53,060 bases of DNA from Chryseobacterium sp. PMSZPI (GTDB lineage Bacteria > Bacteroidota > Bacteroidia > Flavobacteriales > Weeksellaceae): the NCBI RefSeq assembly GCF_002835665.1, contig NZ_PIZV01000059.1, positions 1 through 53,060 on the forward strand, in the 5' to 3' direction. The notes beneath the pieces are model-generated. The model was not told the origin of the DNA and did no database searches. It saw nothing but the letters and a program-made list of their open reading frames with translations. Positions 35,412 to 44,592 of this stretch are shown here, in pieces (positions within the stretch are counted from its first letter, which is position 1; each line of letters begins with the position of its first letter). Made by a program: the position numbers and the translations under genes.

Positions 35412-36854
35412 ATGTCCATTAAGTTCAAAACAAAATCCCTGGTTCTTTCATCAACTTTAATGAGTTCTATTTTGCTTTCACAAGCACATAATGTATCAGA
35501 AGGTTACCAAAAACCAACAGATCCTCTTGTAGTACAGAATCTTGAAGAATGGCAGGATTTGAAATTTGGGTTATTCATGCATTGGGGGACATACAGCCAG
35601 TGGGGAATTGTTGAGAGCTGGAGTTTGTGTCCTGAGGATGAATCATGGACGCAAAGAAAACCTGAACATGGAAAATCTTATGATGAATATGTAAAGAATT
35701 ATGAAAATCTTCAAACCACTTTCAATCCGACGCAGTTTAATCCTCAAAAATGGGCTGATGCCGTAAAGAAAGCCGGAATGAAGTATGTAGTTTTTACAAC
35801 AAAACATCATGACGGTTTCACTATGTTTGATACCAAGGAATCTGATTATAAAATCACTTCTGTTAAAACACCGTTCTCAAAAAATCCAAAAGCGGATGTT
35901 ACCAAAGAGATATTTAATACCTTCAGAAAAGAAGGTTTTAAAATTGGAGCTTATTTTTCAAAGCCTGACTGGCATTCCGATGATTATTGGTGGTCTTATT
36001 TTCCTCCCAAAGACAGGAATGTGAATTACGATCCGAAGAAGTATCCCGAAAGATGGAATAACTTTAAAAAGTTCACCTTTAATCAGCTTAATGAAATTAC
36101 TTCTCAATATGGAAAAATAGATATCCTTTGGTTGGATGGAGGCTGGGTTCGTCCTTTTTATACGATCGATCCAAAAGTAGAGTGGCAGCGAACTATTAAA
36201 ATGGAACAGGATATTGACATGGACAAAATAGGAACGATGGTCCGTAAAAATCAACCCGGAATTATTATTGTAGACCGTACGGTTCCGGGAAAGTGGGAAA
36301 ATTATGTAACACCGGAACAGGCTGTTCCTGAAAATGCACTTTCTATCCCGTGGGAAAGTTGTATTACGATGGGCGATTCTTTTTCTTATGTTCCGAATGA
36401 TCATTATAAATCGTCTCAGAAGATTATTGAAACATTAGTGAAGATTATTTCAAAAGGAGGAAATTATCTGATGAATATTGCACCCGGTCCTAACGGAGAC
36501 TATGATCCTATTGTGTATGAAAGATTAAAAGAAATTTCAAATTGGATGGATCAAAATCAATCTGCTGTTTTTGGTACGAGAGCAATTGCTCCTTACCATG
36601 ATGGAAATTTCTATTATACTCAAAGCAAAGATGGAAACATTGTAAATGTGTTTCATATGGATGATTCAAGAGAATATAAAGCCTCTCCAAATCTTACCTT
36701 TACAGTCCCGGAATCATTTGATCCCCAATCATTAATCGTCTTGGGGCTCTCTTCAAAGGTTCAATGGATGAAAAAGGGACACCATATTGAAGTTAAATTA
36801 CCGGAAGAAAGATCAAAATTAAAATATGCTCTTGTCATTCAGATGAAAAGGTAA
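35412..36854 (+). CDS. Secreted alpha-L-fucosidase (GH29)
   Basis: 480 aa with an N-terminal export signal (LVLSSTLMSSILLSQAH). The family opening LKFGLFMHWGTYSQWGIVES, KYVVFTTKHHDGFTMFDT, and KIDILWLDGGW (nucleophile Asp in WLDGG) are clear. GH29 enzymes cleave terminal alpha-fucose from glycans. A candidate acid/base is less certain by eye. Together with the GH109 enzyme at 12-13.6 kb it suits foraging on blood-group-type or mucin O-glycans. Monocistronic; strong terminator follows. Confidence 0.93.
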   Translation: MSIKFKTKSLVLSSTLMSSILLSQAHNVSEGYQKPTDPLVVQNLEEWQDLKFGLFMHWGTYSQWGIVESWSLCPEDESWTQRKPEHGKSYDEYVKNYENLQTTFNPTQFNPQKWADAVKKAGMKYVVFTTKHHDGFTMFDTKESDYKITSVKTPFSKNPKADVTKEIFNTFRKEGFKIGAYFSKPDWHSDDYWWSYFPPKDRNVNYDPKKYPERWNNFKKFTFNQLNEITSQYGKIDILWLDGGWVRPFYTIDPKVEWQRTIKMEQDIDMDKIGTMVRKNQPGIIIVDRTVPGKWENYVTPEQAVPENALSIPWESCITMGDSFSYVPNDHYKSSQKIIETLVKIISKGGNYLMNIAPGPNGDYDPIVYERLKEISNWMDQNQSAVFGTRAIAPYHDGNFYYTQSKDGNIVNVFHMDDSREYKASPNLTFTVPESFDPQSLIVLGLSSKVQWMKKGHHIEVKLPEERSKLKYALVIQMKR

Positions 36855-36872
36855 ACCTCAATAGTACAATAT

Positions 36873-36901
36873 AAAAGAGCCGAATTTTATTCGGCTCTTT
36901 T
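36873..36901. terminator. Bidirectional terminator between fucosidase and secreted paralog A
   Basis: AAAAGAGCCGAA-TTTTA-TTCGGCTCTTTT: perfect 12-bp stem serving both convergent genes. Confidence 0.9.
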
Positions 36902-36920
36902 ATATTTATTCAAGTGATTT

Positions 36921-37802
36921 TTAGTATAATTTTCTGGCTAGTAATAAATTAAGTAAGAAGGTGCCTGCCCAGTTACTATTATTTCCATTAGACCCGATAA
37001 AATCGATTCTTGCAACAGAAACGGTAAGTCTTGTTCTTCCTCCGGTTCCATTATTGGCAAGCCCCACAAATGATGCTGTGAAAACATCTGGAAAAGTGGA
37101 GTTATTTCCTGCAGTAAGGATAGGATACATATTGTTAATATTGAATGGAGTCCCTTGATACTCATATACAATCATCATTCTACTTGCATTGGAGTAGGTA
37201 CTTGTAGCAGCATAGGTTGTTGATGCTTTACTAATTACCCACCATGCATTGGTTCCTGTTCCTGTGTCATAAGATGTATTGGTGTGATTACTCCAATCTG
37301 CGACTGGCGCGGATGAATTGGCATGAGGAGGAATCAAAAGTTGTATACCATAAAGTTCTACATTATTTGGCTTTGGAAGTACGGTGAAAGATAAATCCCA
37401 GGTTCCACCGGAGGTATTACTGTTGTTCACCACTTCGGCATATGCTCCCAGTGGAATTACAAATGAGGTAACAGGAGTATTATCAATTCTTAAAGTATTT
37501 CCACTTGAAGCCTGAAGTGTAATATTTGAAGTGGATATATTTTTAATCTTATAAATTCTTCCTGTATAGCTTGTCGTTCCGGTACCGATAACGGGAAGGG
37601 TAAACGTAGCATCAGCCGTTCCATTATAGGTCAGGTAATGATCTGTTGGTAAAACAGTATACGAAGTAGCCGTAACTTGCTTGTAATTGGCTCCTAATGA
37701 ACCATTCACCGCCAATGTACTATTAGGTGTGGGGGTGTTAATTCCAACCTGTGCATGTAAAGAAAAAGCACTAAATAAGAGAATTGAAATGTATTTTTTC
37801 AT
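36921..37802 (-). CDS. Secreted Gly/Thr/Asn-rich protein, paralog A
   Basis: 293 aa with signal peptide (MKKYISILLFSAFSLHAQ). The mature start VGINTPTPNSTLAVNGSLGA matches the repeat found at the start of many flavobacterial surface proteins. It continues with low-complexity beta-type strands (TYNGTADATFTLPVIGTG, NISTSNITLQASSGNTLR, AEVVNNSNTSGGTWDL). The C-terminal 100 residues (RMMIVYEYQGTPFN, FTASFVGLANNGTGGRTRLT) are better conserved with paralog B. Function unknown; surface or fibre-like structure is a guess. Confidence 0.75.
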   Translation of the reverse strand: MKKYISILLFSAFSLHAQVGINTPTPNSTLAVNGSLGANYKQVTATSYTVLPTDHYLTYNGTADATFTLPVIGTGTTSYTGRIYKIKNISTSNITLQASSGNTLRIDNTPVTSFVIPLGAYAEVVNNSNTSGGTWDLSFTVLPKPNNVELYGIQLLIPPHANSSAPVADWSNHTNTSYDTGTGTNAWWVISKASTTYAATSTYSNASRMMIVYEYQGTPFNINNMYPILTAGNNSTFPDVFTASFVGLANNGTGGRTRLTVSVARIDFIGSNGNNSNWAGTFLLNLLLARKLY

Positions 37803-37829
37803 TTTGATTTTTTTTTAAGTCGATTGATG

Positions 37830-37837
37830 CAAAATTA
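37830..37837 (-). promoter_or_regulatory. -7 box (TAATTTTG) for secreted paralog A
   Basis: Minus strand TAATTTTG matches TAnnTTTG, 27 nt before the ATG at 37802. Confidence 0.55.
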
Positions 37838-37929
37838 TAAAAAAAATCATACACATGGGAATTGAGATTGATAAATTTACATTAAAAATTAATATATCTC
37901 TTTTATGTGATTTAATATAATCCCAATTA

Positions 37930-38316
37930 TTATATCAATCTACAAGGAACTTCAAGGTCTTCAGTTAGATAGTAACTACAACATAAACGATGATATCCAT
38001 CAGCAATAATCAGCTCATTTTGTCCTCTTACCAGTAAAATAGGAGAGAGCTTCTTGTTTTTTTCTACTTTTTTAAGGTTTTCTTTAACATGAATATTGGT
38101 TTCGGGGAGCAGAGCGAGTTTACTGGCTCTCAATATATCCTTGGATTTTTTGGTAATGGTGGGAGCTTTTTTTAGTTTTTCTACTATTTTTTGTGCCTTA
38201 TCCGGTTCATAAAGAAGCTCCAGGTAATCCTGCGCAGCGGGGAAATCATGAATTTCAGGTTCTTTTAACCAAAGCTTATCCCTGGTCAATGGATTTTTTT
38301 TCACAGATGTTTTCAT
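37930..38316 (-). CDS. ParB/Srx-like domain protein (small)
   Basis: 128 aa, soluble. The C-terminal part has KLSPILLVRGQNELIIADGY and HRLCCSYYLTEDLEVPCRLI, matching the ParB/sulfiredoxin core (strand, DGxHR loop, helix). N-terminal half is Lys-rich helical. ParB-like small proteins may bind nucleotide or DNA or be nuclease-like. Not adjacent to parA or any plasmid functions, so a partition role is unlikely. Confidence 0.65.
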   Translation of the reverse strand: MKTSVKKNPLTRDKLWLKEPEIHDFPAAQDYLELLYEPDKAQKIVEKLKKAPTITKKSKDILRASKLALLPETNIHVKENLKKVEKNKKLSPILLVRGQNELIIADGYHRLCCSYYLTEDLEVPCRLI

Positions 38317-38769
38317 AAGTTGAATTTAAAAAGATAAATAAAGTTAACCCGTTGTGCATTTTGAGCTAAAATCATCTAGTTCTGAGCAAGAAAGTCAGGT
38401 AAATGGGTTGGAAGTTACTTTCAGTTGTAAAGACTGATAGCCTATTACATCATTAATTTTTTTCTCAAGATCGATAAAAAAGATGAATCATTATTCTTTA
38501 TGGCCTTCATCACTTCCAGCTCCCGGCTTCAAAACCAATTTACTCCAAGCTGGCGTTAAAATATCAAAATGCACAACAAGTATAAAGTTATGAAAAATAT
38601 AATGAGATCCTTTCTTACCATTACATAATATTCTATTCTTTCAAACATTTTACATTTTATATGATCACTTTGCATAAAATCTTGGTATGATATATGTACA
38701 TTTATTCATGAATCTGAATTAATTTAATCAATTATGTTTGATTTGATTAATTTTTAAAATATAAATATC
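38317..38769. other. Intergenic region, no gene seen
   Basis: No convincing ORF. About 38500-38550 reads GGCCTTCATCACTTCCAGCT-CCCGGCTTC, an isolated GC-rich patch that looks like a remnant of an interspersed repeat. The remainder is AT-rich. Confidence 0.4.
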
Positions 38770-39033
38770 ATGAGAAAGTTATTTATTACAACAATAATGC
38801 TGTTAGGTTTATCAATGAATGTTTCTGCTCAAAAACGTCCGCCAGCTCCTCCGCATCCTTCAAAAAGTGAGTTGGTTAATCTTAAAATGCAGGAGTTGAC
38901 TAAGAAATATAATATGGAAAAAAAATTGATCTTGAACCATCCGCTTGCTACCAAACAAATGAAAAGAGATCAGATGAAAGCCTTAAATAAAAGATTTCAA
39001 ACCGAGAAACGATTGCTTCAGGAAGTGAAATAA
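38770..39033 (+). CDS. Small secreted helical protein
   Basis: 87 aa: signal peptide MRKLFITTIMLLGLSMNVSAQ, a short Pro stretch (KRPPAPPHPSKSE), then a Lys/Leu-rich amphipathic helix (LVNLKMQELTKKYNMEKKLI). No family recognised. Coil-like and probably periplasmic. Followed by an exceptionally long terminator hairpin. Confidence 0.6.
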   Translation: MRKLFITTIMLLGLSMNVSAQKRPPAPPHPSKSELVNLKMQELTKKYNMEKKLILNHPLATKQMKRDQMKALNKRFQTEKRLLQEVK

Positions 39034-39047
39034 TAGAAATATAAAAG

Positions 39048-39096
39048 AAGAGGCTGTTTCAAAAATTAAATTATTTAATTTTTGAAACAGCCTCTT
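39048..39096. terminator. Very long perfect hairpin (23-bp stem, 3-nt loop)
   Basis: Arms AAGAGGCTGTTTCAAAAATT... (39048-39070) and the complement (39074-39096) with loop TTA. It ends between two genes converging on it. It could be a bidirectional terminator, yet it is far longer than needed and lacks a T-tract at either end; the first bases AAGAGGCTGT recur at 43027. Confidence 0.7.
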
Positions 39097-39119
39097 AACA
39101 TTGAATGATGAGTAATATT

Positions 39120-40004
39120 TTAATTCATTTTTTTGGCAAGTATGGTATTAAGTAAGAAAACTCCTCCCCAATCACTACTTCCTGAACCGGTACCTCCAAT
39201 AAAGTCAATACGAGCTACAGAAATTGTAAGTCTTGTTTTTCCTCCTGTTCCATTATTGGCCAAACCTACAAAAGAAGCACTGTATACATCCGGAAAGCTT
39301 GAATTATTTCCTGCAGTTAAAAGAGGATACATTTTACTGATGTTAAAAGGTAAACCTTGATATTCATAAACGATAGTCATTCTACTTGGGCTTGATGTAG
39401 TAGCCGTATGGGTATAGGGCGAAGATGCTTTACTGATTACCCACCAGGCATCACTTCCTGTTCCTGTATCATAACCGGTATTGGCATGATTCGTCCAATC
39501 GGCTGCATTATTGGTGCTGTGTGGAGGGATTAATAATTGAGTAACATATAATTCTGCATTATTAAACTTTGAAATTGCAGGAGTATAAGTTAAATCCCAT
39601 GTTCCACCATTGGTATTGTTGTTGTTTACTATTTCCGCATAAGCTCCGGCAGCAACTACAAATGTTGAAACAGGAGCATTATCTGACCTTAGTGTATTTC
39701 CATTTGAAGCTTGTATACTAAGATTTGAACCTGAAATATTTTTTATCCTATATATTCGTCCGGAAAAACTAAGATTACCGGTTCCTATTGAAGGAAGCGT
39801 AAATGTTGCATTGGAAGCCCCATTGTAAGTAAGATAATAATCATTACTTGTAATGTTGTAGGCAGAAGAAGTAATTTCTTTATAATCGGCTTCAAAAGAA
39901 CCATTAACGGTTAAAGTACTGTTGGGAGTTGTGGTATTAATTCCCGTTTGGGCATGGAATAAAGATAGACTCATTAATGAAAGAGCCCAAATACATTTTT
40001 TCAT
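39120..40004 (-). CDS. Secreted Gly/Thr/Asn-rich protein, paralog B
   Basis: 294 aa, signal peptide MKKCIWALSLMSLSLFHAQ. Clearly paralogous to the gene at 36921-37802: same start (GINTTTPNSTLTVNGS), same length, same C-terminal blocks (SFVGLANNGTGGKTRLTISV). Both are single-gene units on the minus strand with the ParB-like and small helical genes between them. Function unknown. Confidence 0.75.
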   Translation of the reverse strand: MKKCIWALSLMSLSLFHAQTGINTTTPNSTLTVNGSFEADYKEITSSAYNITSNDYYLTYNGASNATFTLPSIGTGNLSFSGRIYRIKNISGSNLSIQASNGNTLRSDNAPVSTFVVAAGAYAEIVNNNNTNGGTWDLTYTPAISKFNNAELYVTQLLIPPHSTNNAADWTNHANTGYDTGTGSDAWWVISKASSPYTHTATTSSPSRMTIVYEYQGLPFNISKMYPLLTAGNNSSFPDVYSASFVGLANNGTGGKTRLTISVARIDFIGGTGSGSSDWGGVFLLNTILAKKMN

Positions 40005-40410
40005 ATTTGTTGTTTTTTTTAAGTAGAGGCAAATGTAAGAAAAACAAAAGATATCTGGTGTGATTTTTTTTATTTTTTTTCTTGTATCTGATTGAATATG
40101 TGAGTCTTATTTTTGGTTTTTTTTGATTTTTTGTTATTTGTTTGTAGTGAATTATTTTTTTTAATTAAAAAAATGATATTAACTATCGGAATTAATATTG
40201 CATGATTTATAACATAAAAAGGAGTTTTTTATGCTAACCACATCTATCTGACCATTGGAATTAAAATTTATAATCGTATTATCTTCTCATAGTTTGAAAA
40301 ATCTATAATGATATTCAGAAAATATAAAAAGTATAGATGTAAATATGGAAGGATAGAAACGTGATACATCCAATATTTTTCATTAAATTCGCATAAAAAT
40401 TTTTAAAGTA
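40005..40410. other. AT-rich divergent intergenic region before lpdA
   Basis: No ORF. Minus-strand TACATTTG at 40037-40030 is a -7 box for paralog B. TAAATTCG at 40385-40392, one mismatch from TAnnTTTG, is a likely -7 box for lpdA, 18 nt before its ATG. Very long T-runs occur at 40060-40155. Confidence 0.5.
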
Positions 40411-41799
40411 ATGAATTACGATATTATTGTCATTGGAAGTGGTCCTGGTGGATACGTAACTGCGATCAGAGCAGCACAATTGGGTTTCAAAACCGCAATT
40501 ATCGAGAAAGAAAACTTAGGAGGAATTTGCCTTAACTGGGGATGTATTCCAACTAAAGCTTTATTGAAATCTGCTCAGGTTTTTCATTATATCAACCATG
40601 CTGAAGATTATGGATTGAATAAAGTGGAAGCTAGTTTTGAGTTCCCTAATGTGATCCAAAGAAGCCGTGGTGTTGCCAGCAAAATGAGCAAAGGAATCGA
40701 ATTCTTAATGAAAAAGAATAAGATTGATGTAATTCTTGGAACTGCAACCGTTAAAAAAGGTAAAAAAGTTTCTGTTACAGATAAAGATGGTAAAGTAGTT
40801 GAATATACCGGAAATCACATTATCATCGCTACAGGAGCTCGTTCAAGAGAATTACCAAACCTACCACAAGACGGTAAAAAAGTAATCGGATACAGACAAG
40901 CGTTATCTCTTCCTGAGCAACCAAAATCTATGATCGTTGTAGGTTCAGGAGCTATCGGGGTAGAGTTTGCTGACTTCTATAATACAATGGGAACAAAAGT
41001 AACTATTGTAGAATTTATGCCAAATATTGTTCCTGTAGAAGATGAGGAAATCTCTAAACACTTAGAGAAATCTTTGAAAAAATCAGGAATCGAAATTATG
41101 ACCAACGCTTCTGTAGAAAGCGTAGATACAACAGGAGAAGGTGTAAAAGCTAACGTTAAAACAGCTAACGGAAACATTACTCTTGAAGCTGATATCTTAT
41201 TATCTGCTGTAGGTATTGCTGCCAACATCGAAAACATCGGTTTAGAAGAAGTAGGAATCCAAACAGATAAAGGCAGAGTTTTAGTAAACGAATGGTATGA
41301 AACTTCAGTACCCGGATACTATGCAATCGGTGATATCATCCCAACTCAGGCATTAGCACACGTTGCTTCTGCAGAAGGAATCACTTGTGTTGAAAAAATC
41401 AAAGGAATGCACGTTGAAAAAATCGACTATGGCAATATCCCCGGATGTACATACTGCCACCCTGAAGTAGCTTCTGTAGGTCTTACTGAAAAGCAAGCGA
41501 AAGAAAAAGGATACGAAATCAAAGTAGGTAAATTCCCTCTTTCTGCAAGTGGTAAAGCTACTGCAAACGGAAATACAGATGGTTTCATCAAAGTTATTTT
41601 CGACGCTAAATATGGTGAGTGGTTAGGATGCCATATGATCGGTGAAGGTGTTACAGATATGGTGGCTGAGGCTGTTGTAGCAAGAAAACTGGAAACTACA
41701 GGTCATGAGATCATCAAATCTATCCACCCGCACCCAACAGTTTCTGAAGCTATTATGGAAGCTGCTGCAGCTGCTTATGGTGAAGTGATCCACATCTAA
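40411..41799 (+). CDS. lpdA: Dihydrolipoyl dehydrogenase (E3)
   Basis: 462 aa. FAD-binding GSGPGGYVTAIRAAQLG, redox dithiol GGICLNWGCIPTKALL (C-x4-C), NAD-binding VVGSGAIGVEFADF and C-terminal HPHPTVSEAIMEAAAAAYGE (active-site His). E3 reoxidises the lipoyl arm of pyruvate, 2-oxoglutarate and branched-chain dehydrogenase complexes, so it may serve the E1 fusion at 22 kb. Standalone gene; terminator follows. Confidence 0.96.
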   Translation: MNYDIIVIGSGPGGYVTAIRAAQLGFKTAIIEKENLGGICLNWGCIPTKALLKSAQVFHYINHAEDYGLNKVEASFEFPNVIQRSRGVASKMSKGIEFLMKKNKIDVILGTATVKKGKKVSVTDKDGKVVEYTGNHIIIATGARSRELPNLPQDGKKVIGYRQALSLPEQPKSMIVVGSGAIGVEFADFYNTMGTKVTIVEFMPNIVPVEDEEISKHLEKSLKKSGIEIMTNASVESVDTTGEGVKANVKTANGNITLEADILLSAVGIAANIENIGLEEVGIQTDKGRVLVNEWYETSVPGYYAIGDIIPTQALAHVASAEGITCVEKIKGMHVEKIDYGNIPGCTYCHPEVASVGLTEKQAKEKGYEIKVGKFPLSASGKATANGNTDGFIKVIFDAKYGEWLGCHMIGEGVTDMVAEAVVARKLETTGHEIIKSIHPHPTVSEAIMEAAAAAYGEVIHI

Positions 41800-41826
41800 T
41801 CTGGTATATACAGTAATTGATATAAT

Positions 41827-41853
41827 AAAAGCTCAGAGAAATCTGAGCTTTTT
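41827..41853 (+). terminator. Intrinsic terminator after lpdA
   Basis: AAAAGCTCAGA-GAAA-TCTGAGCTTTTT, an 11-bp perfect stem with a GAAA tetraloop. Confidence 0.9.
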
Positions 41854-42132
41854 CATGTTCTGTGATATTCATTTTTCTCTTCAGATTACCCCAACTTATT
41901 GCTTAGTTCATAAGTTTTGAGAATGATCCATGGTTGTTCTGCTTTTGTTGTTAAAAGCTTAAATCACCATAAAACGTAAGAGGCATATTGTATGCGGGAT
42001 TTTAACTTTTTTGTGGCTTTTAGGTTAATCTTTTTGATCCATTTAAAAATATTTTTCTTAAAATAATTTTAAAATTGACACATTTATGAAAATAAATCAA
42101 ATTATATCAACCTGTTTTCTTACATTTATTCA
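41854..42132. other. Intergenic region before the patatin gene
   Basis: No ORF. TACATTTA at 42121-42128 (one mismatch from TAnnTTTG) ends 4 nt before the ATG at 42133, so a leaderless or near-leaderless transcript is likely. The rest is AT-rich without visible structure. Confidence 0.45.
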
Positions 42133-42933
42133 ATGAATTTTGAGAAAGTAGGGCTTGTTTTATCAGGAGGCGGTACCAAAGGAATCGCCCATGCTGGGGT
42201 ATTAAAATTCTTGAAAGAAAAAAATATAGAAATTGATGTTCTATCCTGCTGTAGTGCGGGATCTATTGTAGGATGTCTTCATGCTATAGGTAAAACGCCG
42301 GCAGAAATTATGGAATTTTTCAATTCCGTGTATTTTTTCAACTGGAAACATTTTACATTCAATCAACCGGGACTGGTGTCTTCCATTATTTTCAGAAACT
42401 ATCTTAAACCTATTTTTCATGATATGAAATTAGGTGATCTGGATATCAAAGTTAAAATTGTAGCTACAGAATTAGTTTCCGGAACCCAAAAGATTTTTGA
42501 TGATAATTTTGAAATTGTAGATGCCATTATTGCTTCTTGCTCTATTCCGGGAGTAACAACGCCTTACATTATCGGTGATGAAATGTATTGTGATGGTGGC
42601 GTTCTTAATAATTTTCCGGCAGATATTATCAGAGATGAATGCGACAAGCTCATTGGAGTATTTGTATCTCCTCCCAATGAAGCTAAAATTGAAGAACTGA
42701 ACTCTATTAAAGCAATTGTTTCCCGCTCTTATGATCTTCTTTCCTATAGGGTTGAAAAAGGAAAGTTTGACTATTGTGATTGGTTTATCACTTCTCAGAA
42801 GCTATCTGCTTTTGGAACTTTTGAACGGCGTAAAGAAAGGTTGGAACAGATTTTCAACATCGGATATAAAGCAGCTAAAGAAAGCTATGACAGCAGCAGT
42901 TTCTTTACAGCATTAAGAAAATCGGGAACATAA
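42133..42933 (+). CDS. Patatin-like phospholipase
   Basis: 266 aa, no signal peptide. Oxyanion-hole loop LSGGGTKGIAHAGVLKFL, nucleophile GxSxG variant CCSAGSIVGCL (Ser about residue 42), and catalytic Asp in YCDGGVLNNFPADI (DGG). A soluble Ser-Asp lipid acyl hydrolase. Standalone. Confidence 0.94.
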   Translation: MNFEKVGLVLSGGGTKGIAHAGVLKFLKEKNIEIDVLSCCSAGSIVGCLHAIGKTPAEIMEFFNSVYFFNWKHFTFNQPGLVSSIIFRNYLKPIFHDMKLGDLDIKVKIVATELVSGTQKIFDDNFEIVDAIIASCSIPGVTTPYIIGDEMYCDGGVLNNFPADIIRDECDKLIGVFVSPPNEAKIEELNSIKAIVSRSYDLLSYRVEKGKFDYCDWFITSQKLSAFGTFERRKERLEQIFNIGYKAAKESYDSSSFFTALRKSGT

Positions 42934-43026
42934 ATTACTGAAAATATCGTAGATTAATAAAACGAAGCAGATTTTTAATGACCATCTGCAAAACATACTC
43001 TATTCCATTGGAATGAAAGATAAAAA

Positions 43027-43077
43027 AAGAGGCTGTCTCCTATGTTTGTAAAATCAGATGTAGGAGACAACCTCTTT
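43027..43077. terminator. Long bidirectional terminator after patatin gene
   Basis: AAAGAGGCTGTCTCCTA and its complement TAGGAGACAACCTCTTT pair over about 17 bp with one mismatch around a 17-nt loop. Resembles the 39048 hairpin in its AAGAGGCTGT start. The two facing genes share it. Confidence 0.75.
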
Positions 43078-43083
43078 GTTATT

Positions 43084-43524
43084 TTAATTTTTAACGACTT
43101 GTCCGTCTTCACGTACAATTTCATTATCATTGCTATCATTTACTGTCAGGGTATAAGGAGCTTTTTTAGCTGAATCGGTCAGGTAGTTTCTCCAAACCTG
43201 ATAAGTATGTCCCTGATTGTTAAAGACAATGTAATAATTACCGCCTGTGCCATCAGGAACCAATTCTCCATCGCTAATAATCATACTTGGCTTGGCTGTA
43301 ATTTTGGAATTGGCATTCCAGGATTGATAAAGATATTTGCCATTGGGTTGTTTATCAATTCTTATTTTAAATTTCTTGGTTTTAATAATGACTGTTTTAG
43401 GAACTTTTTGAAAAGTAGAGAGGGAAACAGTATTATTAAGGTTGAGATCATTTGGAATTTCCTTGGCATAAGCAAAAGAAAATTGAGCTAAACATAAAGC
43501 TCCCAATAAAAATGGTTTAATCAT
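43084..43524 (-). CDS. Small secreted protein, unknown
   Basis: 146 aa from the ATG at 43524 (MIKPFLLGALCLAQFSFAYA, signal peptide); the frame extends 8 codons further upstream. The mature part (KTVIIKTKKFKIRIDKQPNG, LTVNDSNDNEIVREDGQVVKN) suggests a small beta-barrel with conserved TYQVWRNYLT. No family recognised. Confidence 0.65.
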   Translation of the reverse strand: MIKPFLLGALCLAQFSFAYAKEIPNDLNLNNTVSLSTFQKVPKTVIIKTKKFKIRIDKQPNGKYLYQSWNANSKITAKPSMIISDGELVPDGTGGNYYIVFNNQGHTYQVWRNYLTDSAKKAPYTLTVNDSNDNEIVREDGQVVKN

Positions 43525-43575
43525 ATGATAGTGGTTATTGGTTAACATAAAAAAGGCATCAAATATAACGCCATT

Positions 43576-43771
43576 ATGACAATGCTTGTAGGTATCATAT
43601 TGTTTAATGAAACCGATTGCTTTTTGTCATTCTGTAAAAATCTAAGCAAAATTATTCTATAAATAATTGAACATATCTGAAGTAAAGCGTTTGGATTCCT
43701 GCGGAATGACAACACTTGTATGTATCATATTATTTAGTGAAACCAATTGCTTTTTGCTATCCTGTAAGAAT
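43576..43771. repeat. Two 66-bp direct repeats with about 85% identity
   Basis: 43576-43641 and 43706-43771 (offset 130) both run ATGACAA...CTTGTA.GTATCATATT.TTTA.TGAAACC.ATTGCTTTTTG and end near TCTGTAAAAAT/CCTGTAAGAAT, with 10 mismatches by eye. Between them is GGATTCCTGCGGAATGAC. This joins the GTCATYCTG family at 10.1, 9.4 and 50.7 kb. No gene. Confidence 0.7.
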
Positions 43772-43807
43772 TTTATTCTCTATTTTTTAGACCTTTTATT
43801 AAAAATA

Positions 43808-44512
43808 TTATTCATGAACAGCTGTATAGCTTGCGAAAGCCTCTTCCAAACTATCAAACCTGCCTTTGAATTCATCAATCGGACAATCTTGAAGAATATT
43901 TCCTTTGTGAATAAGGATTACGCGTGAGCAAAGGGCTTCGACTTCCTGCATGATGTGGGTAGACAACAAAACTGTTTTCTCCTGGCCAATTTCCCTGACT
44001 ACATTTCTGATTTCGATAATTTGATTGGGATCGAGTCCATTGGTAGGTTCATCAAGAATCAATAGGTCTGGCTGATGAATAATCGCTTGTGCTAATCCTA
44101 CACGTTGTTTATATCCTTTGGAAAGTTGTCCTATTTTTTTAGATTTTTCCGGAGTGATTCCTACCAACTCGATGACTTCATCTACTCTCGACTCGGCGAT
44201 TTTGTGGATGTTGGCTACGAACTGAAGGTATTCTTTCACATACATTTCCAAATAAAGCGGGTTGTTTTCCGGTAGAAAACCTATTTTTTTCTTGCTTTCG
44301 ATCTCATGAGCGGCAATATTTTGACCATTAAAGATAATCTCCCCGTGATCAATTTTCAATGCACCTACAATAGATTTCATCAGGGTAGATTTTCCGGCAC
44401 CGTTAGGGCCGAGAAGACCAATGATTTCATTTTTATCAATAGAAATGTTGATATTGTTTAAGGCAGTTTGTTCACCAAATTTTTTGGTTAAATTGATTAT
44501 CTGAAGCGGCAT
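43808..44512 (-). CDS. GldA-like ABC transporter ATP-binding protein (short form)
   Basis: 234 aa. Walker A GPNGAGKSTLMKS, Q-loop GFLPENNPLYLEMYVKEYL, signature LSKGYKQRVGLAQAI, Walker B LLILDEPTNGLDPNQIIEI. The segment PENNPLYLxMYVxEYL...ITPEKSKKIGQLSKGY matches GldA, the gliding-motility ATPase of flavobacteria. GldA is about 300 aa, so the C-terminal regulatory region is missing here. No permease is nearby. May serve T9SS or gliding-related export or a different GldA-like complex. Confidence 0.85.
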   Translation of the reverse strand: MPLQIINLTKKFGEQTALNNINISIDKNEIIGLLGPNGAGKSTLMKSIVGALKIDHGEIIFNGQNIAAHEIESKKKIGFLPENNPLYLEMYVKEYLQFVANIHKIAESRVDEVIELVGITPEKSKKIGQLSKGYKQRVGLAQAIIHQPDLLILDEPTNGLDPNQIIEIRNVVREIGQEKTVLLSTHIMQEVEALCSRVILIHKGNILQDCPIDEFKGRFDSLEEAFASYTAVHE

Positions 44513-44592
44513 AATTTTTAATGTCTTTTTGCAAAAATAAAATAAAAAAACTCATTCTATTGAATGAGTTTCGCAATATTTACAAATTATAA

